Source: Amoeboaphelidium protococcarum
Lineage: Eukaryota; Aphelidiomycota; Aphelidea
Reading direction: 5' to 3'
Length of the DNA: 64,000 bases
Assembly (NCBI GenBank): GCA_023515745.1
Contig: JALECJ010000258.1
Coordinates: 183,501 to 247,500 of the forward strand
A program made the translations under genes and the position numbers. Positions 36,236 through 48,473 of this stretch are shown here, in pieces. Below the pieces are notes generated by a model. That model was not told the DNA's origin and searched no databases. It was given only the letters and a program-made list of their open reading frames with translations. Position 1 is the stretch's first letter. Each line of letters opens with the position of its first letter.

Positions 36236-37564
36236 TCAAGATTACTCTGCAATATTAGAATCTTGCTATTACTTATTTCGCCATTCAGATTTGCACAGCA
36301 GCATAAGCAGAATCAGAGCAGGTAAATGATAGAGGGAAGCCTTAAAACAGAGTCGCGCTGATTCTTTACGTGTATGTTACTTTTGACGCTCTACACTATC
36401 ATGATCAGCAGATTATTAAACGCTTTACTTCCCCAAAGGATAGTTCGGTCGTATTACAGATGTACATGACTGTGGATCAGTTTTGAACCACGGCTCTCTA
36501 TCGAATGAACGGAAGAATCGGTAACTGTAATATATCATAGGAGCATTTACAACGAGGCTGAGCACAGGGAAATATGAACTCAGCAACTAATGATGTTATT
36601 CAATACTACCGAGGCAGGAAAGTCCAGCCTGATAAGTCCACAACGATCCTGCAGCAATGCCTATGGAACCAAGTAGCGATTCAAAAGCTGAATACCGCTC
36701 TCTATAAATGGAATTCATCACGTAACCAGCCTTATGATACTAGTCCCTAATCCTGAATGATAGAGCATTAAAATGTGGAAATTGCCAACAGTAAAGAATA
36801 AAAGCTAAACTGAGACCAAGCGAGTCAATTCCACACAGACCCAATACGGAGGTGGTAGACATGGCATCACTTGGAATAGTTGCAGCATAGCCTATAAGCG
36901 GCGGAATAGCACCAACCACAGCACCGATATGAGTATTCAGAGCTGTCCGCCTCTTCGCCAAAGTGTACATTATGGAATACAGCGCGATATTACACGTACC
37001 TAAAAGTCCACACGTCCAAGCGGCATTCAAAACTGGCAGCGAGAAAAGAGTAAAAGATCCCACTAGGCCAGTGCCGATAGCAAACGTCAGCGCCTACTTT
37101 CTACTAATAACCGGCTCTAGCACCGATTTAATTCCACCGCCAGAATTCAAATTGGTACATAAAGGTCTCTTCTTTGTACGCGGCATCATTTAATCATACG
37201 GAACTTCCAGGATCTGATTAAAAGCATTCGCTGATCCGATACATAGCGACATTCCCACCATGGTATGCAACATGAGATATGGATCAATGGCGCAAGTGTA
37301 AGGTGACAGAGCGGTACCATATACAGATGTAAGTAGTACGAGTGTTGATAATCGTGGCTTTGTCAAACCGATGTAAGCATTAACTTAGTCTCTTATGGTA
37401 ACCTTTCGAACCTGACGTCGTCCATAATATCGATCACTACTGCTGCCGCCTTTCGCCGGCTTGATATCATCCCGTTAAATGACAGTCGCCTAACTACTAT
37501 ACTTGATATAGGAACTGGTGAGTCTAACATGTAGTAAATTTTACGCCTTGCTTATCCTCAACAT
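36236..37564 (-). CDS. COX10: Protohaem IX farnesyltransferase (haem O synthase)
   Basis: 442 codons, no intron, ATG 37564, TGA 36236. N-terminal presequence MLRISKAQNLLHVRLTSSYI is basic and amphipathic, fitting mitochondrial import. UbiA-type prenyltransferase: AYIGLTKPRLSTLVLLTS, then the Asp/Glu-rich substrate motif NQILEVPYDQMMPRTKKRPL, and later WQFPHFNALSFRIRDQYHKAGY. About eight membrane spans. Converts haem B to haem O for cytochrome oxidase assembly in the inner mitochondrial membrane. The second conserved YPxxKR loop reads YTLAKRRT. The C-terminal tail (about 100 residues) is longer than usual and Gln-rich. Divergent from the YTH gene, 204 bp apart. Confidence 0.93.
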
Positions 37565-37768
37565 AGTCCTATTCTCTATCAGTAAGTCAATGACGCGTAT
37601 AGAATTTAAATACTGTCCAGCGATATACAAAAGATCTTCAAAAATCATCGAGAGAAAGTTTCGCGCGCGACAAATACAATTCTCTTTGCGTTAAACACGC
37701 TCAGCATTGATACAGACAGCTCCTAAGGTGTAAATCAGAAATTAACTTATACTGAGTAGAAAAAAGGT

Positions 37769-39352
37769 ATGCTTCTGGAAGAGGATATATTGGAAGATTT
37801 GATAGTTGATGACGATGATGACGATTCATGGGAGAATGAATCTGTGAAAACTATTGGGCTTGATGAGATTTCCAAGTTTCGCGATGATCCTTTTGCTTCA
37901 GCTGGCCGTGATGGATCTGATGATGATTAAGATTAGGATGATGGTGATGGCAAAGGTCAGACATAGTTTTTTGCCAGTCATAAGTCACCCGCTGAAGAAG
38001 TTGATCAGAGTTCTGCAGCAAGTAGAGATGTCAGAGACATGCCTGAGATGGTGAGTTAACGCAGCGATGGTCAATCTTAGTAGGATAAGTATTTTTGTGA
38101 TAATGACATTCAAACTTAACGGATCAAGATTGACACTGGTGCAACTTCTATTATATCTCCGCCATCTGGATCCTAGTAAACGTCTAGGCGAAAGCGTAAG
38201 AGAGCCAACAAGCATCACCCTTATAAATCAGTTAACGCGCTGGATAGAAGTCATCAACGTTCCAACAGAGCCAGTCATAGTGGTGGAAGTGGGGATTGTT
38301 ATGTACTGGCATAGACTGACAATTTCGAGAATATAATGATCTCCTAATAACATGGCGTATGGTTCATAAACTCTTATCAAATTGGCCTATCTGTGGCGGA
38401 AAAGTTGAGTCGATTGTATTTGTAGCAGAAGAAACGAGGATGTGAATTGTACCTTCTGTTCACTGTGGAAGGTAGCGATCATTACCAAGGCTATGCCAGA
38501 ATGATATCTGATGTTGGAGAAGTTGGTTACGATCAGTGGATTATAAGTTCCCGCAATAGTAGTGCGCAGTAGATTCAGCATTAACGTGATAATGCCACCT
38601 CCACGTCATCTTCTACATTGAGCAATGGTCATGAATATGCTAACAATACGGACATCAACTACATGATCTTATCATTTGAGGTGGAGTGGATTGGGAAGGT
38701 GGAGGTGACGTACAAATAGGCACAGTAATTGATGCCTAAAAGACCATATTCTTCTAATGGCGCTCAGATAAAGCCTCTATTCTCGCATAGCAACTTTGAA
38801 ATACTACCATATGATACGGCTAGGAATCTGTGTTAGTTTATGAAATTGAAAGCATAGTAAAGTCTGACCAAAAATGAATCAGGTTAGTAGTTGCTCAGTA
38901 GAAAACGTCGTGCTGACTCTGACGAGTAGTTGGTGGATTCCAGTTCTAATCATCATCATCATCATAGTGGTAGTCGAGTTAAGAAGCAGAAATTTGAAGT
39001 GAAAAAGTCTATTCCTCTGCCATCACTTGGATGGAATGGAGTTAATAGTTTGAATGACAATACAAAACATGTCCACTCACGCACAGATATTTGGAATGCT
39101 CCTCCTCCTCCTCTTCATCCTTCATAGATGACGAGCGAGACTGCTGATGCTGCCGTCAAGTCTGTTGATAGTTCAACCTTGGATCTCTCTACCAGCGGCA
39201 ATTAAGCTAATGTGTATAGAAGGGCTTAAACTTCATGGTAATAGCTTTAACGTGAGACTGCTCCATCCCCTTCGGCGGTGAAGAAGGATCACACCACTGG
39301 CAATATAAAACCAATGTCTGATGAAGACATACTCAGGCTATTCGAAATGTGA
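37769..39352 (+). CDS. YTH-domain RNA-binding protein
   Basis: 527 codons, no intron, TGA 39350. The N-terminus is very acidic (LIVDDDDDDSWENE); a basic segment TSRRKRKRANK follows. YTH domain about residues 165-350: CYVLAQTDNFENIMISQQHG, VWFINSYQIGLS (first cage Trp), CELYLLFTVEGSDHYQGYAR, FEVEWIGKVEVTY, ILPYDTARNLCQFM. This is the order and spacing of YTHDC1/Mmi1-like domains that read N6-methyladenosine in RNA. The middle is interrupted by a Ser/Thr/Asn-rich insert (about 265-300). The tail is low complexity with a His run. Presence of an m6A reader implies the mark or, as in Mmi1, direct RNA motif binding. Confidence 0.85.
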
Positions 39353-39454
39353 AACACAGTAACCAAAATTGCACTACTGTAGAATTGAAGCTATTTTGCA
39401 AGAGCATGGTATTATTAATAACAAGCAATGCAATATATTATTAGAATTTTTAAA

Positions 39455-42400
39455 TCATTTTACATTTTTAAGACTGATGTTACTTTTACCATACACTGGC
39501 TTTTAAATCTATTGACACCAGGGACATGCCTTCTTGATCGCCAAATAATGATTCCAATCGTCTTTGTTCGCCAGCTGATTACAAGAAGAGCATCTCACGG
39601 AGACAGCCTCACTCAGCAATGGGCTACCAGTCACAATGCACTGCTCATACTTAAACTTGCATTTAACACACTGAATTGCGCCATTGAGAAGGATTGACTA
39701 ACATTTAGAGCATTTACTTGCTTGCTCGCGATCAGATTTATTATCACTAGCGATAGAAGAGGCAGATTTCAAAGTCCAGTTCCTAATCTCCTTTACCGCA
39801 TTCTACGGTATCGAAGATATATTCAAGTTCAAAGCAGAATGTGGAAGAGCATAAGTATACTTGAATACTAGTTGATCTGCAGTATTAAATGTCGCAGGAT
39901 CATCCACCAAGTCCAACAGAGCGCTGTAACAATCATACGCTACAGTATGTTTTCGCAGTAGTTTACTTGCAGTTCCAAATTGATGCAGCACATAAGATAA
40001 AGGAATAATGTCCGTAAATCTGAATAATGCCACTGATAGTTTGAAGCATAAATCTTAAAGTTCTATGGCACCAGATACGTCTTTAAACAAGCTATAGTAG
40101 TGGCATGCGCTCAATAGACGGCTATCATTTAAAGATATAGACGACTTTAACACGCTCAGAATCTTCTAGCAACCAACCAAATCATCAACAGCAAAAATAT
40201 GCTTATTGCAATACTCTAGTAAAATCTCTTCAATAACTGATAGAGACACCTTTGACAGAGTTTATTAAAGCACAGAGACTAATGAGTCCAGATCTGTGCT
40301 ACTAGTCAGATGAGACACTATTCTAATGATCCACTTCTCCATCACAACTGCAGGTTGCTATAAGGCAAGCTGCACGCATTAATTCCAATCTGCCCTGGCG
40401 AACAAAATCTAAAAGGCAGATTCTACATTTACATTGGACAATTTCTGGATGTCACCTTTATCTAAGAGATGCTACTGATACTATTCATTAACCATTACGG
40501 TGAGCATCATATCATCCTTGGCCAGCTCTTTAGCATCTGTCCACATAGAAGCCTTGAGGAAACAGCTCACGGCATCTTTAGTCATTTGACATTGTTAGTA
40601 GACACGTCCTGCTTGCTGATAATACTTGAAATTAACCAAAAGGTTACCAACATCTTTTACAAATAACAAAGCATCCTCGTAGCTGAGCTAGTTGAATAAA
40701 AATACAATATCATCTATAAAATCTTCCATCAAAACATTATTGCCTTCGCTCTAGTTAGAATACTACTCAAATTGCAAAAACACCGCAAGAGCCACTTGAG
40801 CCTATTACATTGAGCTCAGCAACTTGCCACAGACTCTAAAAACTTTCAAAGGGACTTGCTTAAGCTTGATTGCCTTCAGGAAACTGTTGAGCACTAGATC
40901 TAAATACTCCACACAAAACATACATGAAAATACAAATGCATCTTTCCACATGGCCAACTAAACATATAAATCAATCAACTGCTTGTGCATAATAAATAGG
41001 CAAGCCAATTCTTCCGCTTATGGAAATTTCTACTGCTATTTGACTAGCTTCTACAGCTATTTAAATGCCAGATCCTCCACTTGATGATATTCAAGCCTTT
41101 GACCATATTACTCGGCCAATTCCAACAGATGCCGCTCAATACAAAGACGAAAACAATCTTCATACCGAGATAACATGGAATACTCTTCCAAGGCTTCATT
41201 GACTAAATCCAGACTTTCTAAATGCTGAGCGTTCAGTAAAGAAATTTCGTTGAGTCGCTCCAATTACAGAGTTTCACGATAATACTACTTCAAGAATCCA
41301 AAATCAGCGCGTTATTAAGCATATTGAAGAACATGATCCTTTTGTTCATGTTTATTAAGGAGATCCACAGCTGCTTGAAGCTTCAGAGATTTAGCCCAGA
41401 GATAGAGAACTTGGACGGCCACTTTGTTAGACATTGCCTTGGATTACGCCACAGAATAGGCCTATTCAAACTAACCACATTTACAGAAAAGCTCTACAGC
41501 CTATTTATACTATTACAGAATCACCAGAATATTCGCTTTTTGTACAAAATCCTTCTACTCCTTAAACTACTCTAATAAAGCCTGAGCAGTTTCATTGTAT
41601 TAATCAGGAAAGTGATCACGGATTAGCCTAAGGCCATCTTGAAATAAATATTAGTCCATGTACATTTATATGGCAGCATCTGCATCTTACATTACCAAGT
41701 AGATCTGTTCAGCATTGACGTATTACTTATTTTAAACAAAATTTTATGCTAAGGATCTCATGGCTTGCTTACTAGCATCGACTCCAAAGAGTTTACACCT
41801 AAGCAAATAGTAATTGCCCCACATTTACCGATTTAAATATTCAGAAAGCAACTATTGAGAGCAATTGACAACAATAGATATTTTCTCAGCATTAACAAAA
41901 TCTTCAGAGCGTACACAGCTTTCATAGGCTACTAGCAAAGCCTACTTGACGTCCTTTTACTCTGGTGACAACAACGGTAAGATTTGATCCAATAATTCGA
42001 ATTACTAACAATCTGTCATTATGAGTAAGCATTAATAGGACAATTGGAACTCAATGCTCAGTTTGATCGCTTCGAGATGCCTTGACTAGCTCAAAAGTTA
42101 TGTAACTCGCTAAAGTGCAACTTCTTTCACACGCGACGGAAAGTGCTATTAGCAGAGTCTAAGGCATTCACCATACTCTTGAGCAAGCGAATAATTTTGA
42201 TAAGCCTCCTCAAACTATTACTACAACTCTTAAATCTATGCCAAGCATCCAAATCTTTTCAACTCTATAGCTTTGTTCTCAAACAATGATAATATCAAAG
42301 AGCTTCCCTGCAACTCTTTACTATATCTCAGCAAGATCAATGCATCCGTTAACAAGCGTATCTAAACTAGAAATATGCATGCTTCGGATAAATCTCCACG

Positions 42401-44551
42401 CAATAGTATAATGAGTTTACCCAAACTGTGATTTAAACAATTTGATGATATAATCCTGAGAAAATCTTGTCCCATCAATCGGACGAGCTGCTTCTTATCA
42501 TCAGTAGATACTGAGTTATCATGAAGTACAAGAGATTGAGACACCAGAATTTTGTTTATAGAATCAACCAAAGTTTTGGGATTAACTTATTATGATGAAA
42601 TCAGATAGCTTTGATAAGCCTCTTCAACCTTATTGCAACAAAATAGATATTACGCTAACGCCAGATAATTTTTGCGTTCCATCAAAATCTGAACTAAATT
42701 GAAATTAACGCTCTCGTAGCTTTACGCGCCGATAGCAACTTTGATGGCGCGCCAGACTAATCCCTCTTTTAAAGCCATTTCAATCTAGTACTCAGTACTA
42801 AAGAGTTCATACTTGACGGATTCTCCTTAGAAATTCAAAAAATTAACAACGACTCCATTTTGAGTCTAAATAACTTAACTAATGGACCTAACGCCAGCAT
42901 AGACAATTTAATTGGATAAACTTCTCAACAAATCATCATAATACAAGATTTGACCACTCGAAAGTATCACGCAGCTTCTCCCATTATCTAAAGTATAACA
43001 TTCATCAACCATTGGATGCAGAAGAACCTCTTTAGATTTGAGATCATTCAAGTACAAAGACCTCTCAGAATCCAGGTACAGAATTACGCCGTTCTATAAC
43101 AAATACAGCTACAACACATGCTTCTAACACACTACTTTGCGCAAAGTAGATGAAGCTCCAAGAGTGACAACATTAAAATTAGAAGTTGTATTGCCATCAT
43201 AAAACACTAGCAAGTTTTACTAAAACTAGATGAGCTATCTGCATGGCTTATCAGCAAACTTGTGACTGAATATAGGCACATCCTGACCAACTGTAAACAC
43301 CTTCAATTCCATATTTTAAATTAAAATTATGAAGTCTTCACTAAGGAGAATATCAGAATCATTACCCTTACTTACTGGATATTCAGAGTACTTCTACAAA
43401 TTTACATCAAACAGGAGTATCGAGGAATCAAAATAGCAGCAGATATATCGACCACACTTTTATTCTGCACTTAGCATAAAACGACTATACTTACTAGATA
43501 ACTCCATCATGCATTTGCCATTAATTAAAATCTGAGACTTATTTATTAATCCGACTTGAACTATAGCCAAATCGTCTCTTTTATAGGTAACAAGTACACT
43601 AAGATCAAAAGTTTACACTACACCATCCACATATAATACTGAAATCTTATTCTAAATCTAATCAATAGCAATGCTATTAACAAAAGGAGACTTGAGATCA
43701 AAGTAGCATTGTTGAAGCAGCCAAGAATCTTGCAATAAATACAATCTAATAAACTGTCCAGAGCCATCTAAAGCAATGAACGACCCAATATCGTCAGGCA
43801 TTCTAAAACAATACAGATCTTCGTCAAATTTTCTCTAAGCTATAACTTTGCGTGTTTTACAATCAATAGCTAGAACATGACGTGTACCAAATACTACAAC
43901 CTAGTCCTATTTAAGCACCGACAGACTAAACTATGAAGACGATTCATAAGGTGTCAAATTTTGAATCAACTGAGATGATTTGCTCGCGATATTCAACTTA
44001 TACAAATCGAATTGATCAGTCAAGTAGACGAGATCAGAATTGCTATCAAATTAAACGTCAACCATTTATCCTTAAATTGTGAATATCTGCTTGCATACTT
44101 GGCTCTTTTAATCAAGTTCGAATACTCCCAATGTATTGACATCAACAACTACAGCAAATTTCTTATCTAAAGACCATCTAATAATTTTCGGATCTACCAC
44201 GCGCTATTACATTTTCCACCGATGTATCAATTTTACACGCTGTTTAACATTAATCTAAACTTATAAAATCTCCCCTCCCAATACTAGCAGAAGCATATCC
44301 TCCTATAATACCATTTTAACATTATTAGAGTTATAGTTTTCCTATAACGCTTTCAGGGACGATAAATACTAAATCATCTGAGTTTTTAAAAGTATTGAGC
44401 AATTATCAGCATTCATAACCGTTAAATTTAAATGAGAATCCACATGGTAAATCAATCCATTATACACCACAAACTACTCCAAATCAATCGAGGCTATCTT
44501 AGAAGCCTAAATCTTATTATTTCTAACATTCTAATGGTGAATCCCCTTCAT
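39455..44551 (-). CDS. IFT172: Intraflagellar transport protein IFT172
   Basis: 1698 codons in one frame, ATG 44551, TGA 39455. The N-terminal ~500 residues have WD40-type strands (KIASIDLEQFVVYNG; DPKIIRWSLDKKFAVVVDVN); the remainder is TPR-like alpha solenoid. The C-terminus is diagnostic: IRNWTLK, two CxxC pairs, CIVTGSPLL (family CLITGYPIL) and NKDDWNHYLAIKKACPWC (family NKDNWNKFLMAIKTS). Length matches IFT172 (about 1750) and not the other IFT-B or IFT-A proteins. IFT172 is a peripheral IFT-B subunit needed for ciliary assembly and tip turnaround, so the organism retains ciliary transport genes. Extra CxxC pairs (CSKC...CVKC...CSSC...CPWC) form a probable zinc ribbon. Confidence 0.88.
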
Positions 44552-44850
44552 CTTACAAACACATCAATCAAGTGTACTGTAGTTGAAGTTGAAACAAGAG
44601 CGGGAAAGGGTAGAAAGAAACTAGGAGAACAAATGGAGATCGAAACGGACGATGAAACGAATGAACTTCACTTCAGCCAGAGTCTTCTTCAATTCAAAGT
44701 CGCGTCGTTTCGCGTTTGAAACCGTTTTGTTTATCTGTTCGCCTTTATTTCCTCTTTACCTTCTTTATTTACACACTCTAGATAAATATTCACAGTGTCA
44801 TCTTCATCCTCGAACAAGTATCAGTCAAATCTGGCATTTAATATCGTGAA
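44552..44850. promoter_or_regulatory. Divergent promoter region IFT172/POL3 with TTTCGCG element
   Basis: 299 bp. cgtttcgcgttt at 44706-44717, 134 bp before the POL3 ATG, is identical to the 12-mer upstream of NUF2. TTTCGCG is the E2F/DP core and also an SBF-like site, suiting an S-phase gene. Confidence 0.5.
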
Positions 44851-47800
44851 ATGATTTCAGAGACGCCTAATTAGGAAGAGCATGAGGTTTCAACTGCTAC
44901 TTAGATTTTGACACACTCTCCCACTAGTTTTGAAAGTGAACTCATGGAGTATGATCCTCAACAATCTTGGGCACGTCCTCTCATGCCCCAGCTTGACCCT
45001 TCTAAAGACAGTTTGGTCTTCCAATAGACTGAGGTGGATGAAGATGCTCAAGTCCCTCTGAAGAATATGAAGATCCCCGGTCATGGAACGAATTCTGCTA
45101 TCTTGGACGTTGCTCCAACTATGAAAATGTTCGGATGTACTATGGTAAGTATATCTTTGTTTTACCTTCAAAGTTTGCACAATACTTTTGTGTGTAGGAT
45201 GGGAATAGTGTGCTGTGTCATGTCCATGGATTCTTTCCATACTTTTATGTGCCTGCTCCACCCAACTTCAACTCGTCTCATCTGATGGAGTTTACGCGTT
45301 CTCTGAATTAAAATGTCGAGGGTGCTGGTGGCAAAGCTGTGCTTCTCGTTGAGTTGATGAAGAAGAAGACAATATATGGCTATTATGGATAGGAGGATTC
45401 TACTTTTCTCAAGATCACAGTCTCTAGTCCTAAATTGATATCTAAAGCTAGAGGTATTTTAGAATCTGGGGCGTTTCATTTTCCTGGGTTTCCACATGCT
45501 GTGACTCTTCCCGGATTTGAGAGTAATATTGCGTATGAACTTCGTTTTATGATCGATTGCAAGATTGTTGGTGCTAATTGGATTGAATTGCCTGCGGGAA
45601 AGTGGTGTGTGCGTACGGGTAAAGATCATACATCCCATGCATAGATTGAAGTAGATGTCTTCTATGAGGATTTGATCAGTCATGCTCCAGAAGATGAATG
45701 GTCCAAGGTGGCACCGCTGAGAATCTTGAGTTTTGATATCGAATGTGCTGGTAGAAAAGGTGTATTTCCAGATCCTCAGCATGACTCTGTTATTCAGATT
45801 GCTAATATGGTCACCATTCAGGGCTAGAGCAAGCCTCTCATTCGTAACATCTTTACGTTGAAAGAGTGTGGCCACATTGTGGGAAGTCATATATTGTCTT
45901 ATGAAGATGAAGCTCAGCTGTTGTAGAAATGGTCAGATTTTATCAAAGAGGTTGATCCGGATATTGTGACTGGGTACAATATCAACAATTTCGATATGCC
46001 GTACCTGGTGGATCGTGCTAAAGCCTTGAAGTGTAAGGACAGCTTTTTTAATCTGGGTAGAATTCGGGGTAAACTGAGTCAGATCAAAGACACAAGATTC
46101 AGCTCAAAGGCATATGGTAATCGTGAGGGTAGAGAAGTTGCATTGGAGGGCAGAGTTATACTAGATATGATTTAGATTATATAGCGTGATCACAAGTTGC
46201 GAAGTTATAGTTTGAACTCTGTATCTGCACACTTTCTAGGTGAGTAGAAGGAAGATGTACCTCACTCGATTATCACTGATTTACAAAACGGTGATGCTTA
46301 AACAAGACGCAGACTGGCCGTGTATTGTTTAAAAGATGCGTACTTGCCGTAACGTCTTCTCGATAAACTTATGGTTGTAATTAACTACATGGAGATGGCT
46401 CGTGTCACTGGTGTACCTTTAAATTACTTGTTAAGTCGCGGGTAGTAGATTAAAGTAGTCTCGTAGTTGTACCGCAAAGCCAAAGAAGAAAATCTAGTCA
46501 TACCAGCTATGAAATCTGAAGGATCCGATGAGTAGTATGAAGGTGCCACCGTTATTGAACCAAAGAGAGCCTTCTACAAAGATCCTATTGCAACGCTGGA
46601 TTTTAGCTCTCTATATCCATCTATCATGATGGCCCATAACTTGTGTTATTCCACATTAGTAATGAACAATCAAGTGATTGATGCTTTGAAATTGGTTAAA
46701 GATTAGGATTATATTGTCACACCGTCTGGTGACAAGTTTGTGAAATCCACAGTGCGTAAAGGTATATTACCTACCATTCTTGAGGATTTGATCGGTGCGC
46801 GTAAGAGAGCCAAAGCTGATCTGAAGAAGGAGACGGATCCATTCAAGAGAGCTGTGCTTGATGGTCGACAATTGGCTCTTAAGATTAGTGCCAACTCTGT
46901 TTACGGCTTTACGGGTGCGACTGTCGGTAAGCTGCCGTGTCTTCAGGTATCGTAGAGTGTCACGGCTTACGGAAGAGAAATGATTGATTTTACAAAAGAC
47001 CTGGTGGAGAAACAGTTTTGCAAAGCTAATGGTTATAAGCATGACGCTGATGTTGTTTATGGAGACACCGACTCTGTGATGGTCAAATTTGGCACTGAAG
47101 ATCTTAAAGAAGCTATGGATTTGGGCCGCGAAGCTGCAGAGTTTATCACTCAACGCTTTGTTAAACCCATTAAATTGGAGTTTGAGAAAGTGTACTGGCC
47201 GTATCTGCTGATCAACAAGAAGAGATACGCTGGCTTGTATTGGACCAGTGCGGAGAAGCCTGACAAGATGGACACCAAAGGATTGGAAACTGTGCGCAGA
47301 GACAATTGTAAGCTCGTGTCAACAGTGGTCGATACCTGTTTGAAGATGATCCTAATGGAGAAGGATGTTGAGAAGGCGGTTAACTATGTCAAAAGTACAA
47401 TATCTGAACTATTGCAGAATAAAGTTGATCTTTCTCTGTTGGTGATCACTAAGCAGCTTAGTAAATCTGGTGAAGATTATGCTGGAAAGTAGGCGCATGT
47501 CGAATTGGCAGAACGTATGAGAAAGAGAGATGCGGGTAGTGCCCCAGCGCTGGGTGATCGTGTGGCATACGTGATCATTAAGGCTGCAAAAGGAAGTGCT
47601 GCGTACGAGCGTGCTGAGGATCCTATATACGTACTGGAGAATAATATTCCGATTGATACCAAGTACTATCTGGATAATCAATTGAAGAATCCGCTGATGC
47701 GCATTTTTGAGCCAATATTACCTAACGCTGAGAGTCAACTGTTTTCTGGAGAGCACACCAGATCTATCCAGGTGACTTCATCATCAGCTGGTGGTCTAAT

Positions 47801-48176
47801 GAAATTCACCGTGAAGAAGATGACCTGTCTGGGATGTAAAGCGGTGCTGAAAGATTAGAATGCCGCCGTGTGTCAGCACTGCCTGCCCAAGATTAATCAG
47901 CTGTACATGAAGCAGTTGGATAATGTGAATGAGTTGGAGAATAGATTCTCGCGATTGTGGACTCAGTGCCAGAGATGTCAGGGATCTTTACACCAGGATG
48001 TTCTGTGTACATCCAAGGACTGTCCGATCTTTTATATGCGCAAACGTGTGTAAAAGGATGCCAGTGAGTCTTATAATGTTCTCGCTCGATTCGGTGATGG
48101 TTTCAGTAATTGGTCAGAAGCCATGGGGGTACGCGATGCTGTTGCTCCTTCGTCCAAAGATTCTCTCGATTGGTGA
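44851..48176 (+). CDS. POL3: DNA polymerase delta catalytic subunit
   Basis: Exons 44851-45144 and 45198-48176, intron 53 bp (GTAAGT...TGTGTAG); 1090 codons, TGA 48174. B-family polymerase with 3'-5' exonuclease ([25 protein letters not shown]) and polymerase motifs A ([10 protein letters not shown]), B ([16 protein letters not shown]) and C (YGDTDSVM). Two C-terminal Cys clusters: CLGC...CQHC (zinc, PCNA) and CQRC...C...C (iron-sulfur, Pol31/POLD2 binding). The invariant RGQQIKVVSQL has all three Gln codons as TAG (46443, 46446, 46464), a direct demonstration of the code. Main lagging-strand replicase. Intron splits the N-terminal extension from the first conserved domain. Confidence 0.97.
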
Positions 48177-48473
48177 TATGAAATTATATGTTAATTATCT
48201 AATTATCTCTTGCATGTTTCAATTTCTATCTTATTTTTAATACATGACATGATTCCAGCACTCTACAGGAGATTCTTTAATTCTCTTCAATGTTAGACAG
48301 AAAGAGAGAGAGCGGGATGATTTCCCTTCTTCACGATTAAAAGACGCGTCTTGTCGCAGTTACTACAATCGGACTTTCTTTATCAACTGGAGATTCAAGA
48401 TTAATTTCACCAATTATATCTCTTTAATTTATAATTCTATAAGGAAAAAATAATAGATCAAAATTAGAGCGAC
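48177..48473. promoter_or_regulatory. Promoter region of the CLC gene with ACGCGT palindrome
   Basis: 297 bp. aagacgcgtctt at 48341-48352 is a perfect 12-bp palindrome with an MluI-box core (ACGCGT). Related CGCG-cored motifs occur upstream of other genes here. Function inferred only. Confidence 0.4.

Noticed and set aside
36109-36329. Continuation of the plus frame to 36329 overlapping COX10.
   Set aside because: Splicing at 36006-36054 ends the gene at 36106 with a sensible basic tail and avoids the overlap.
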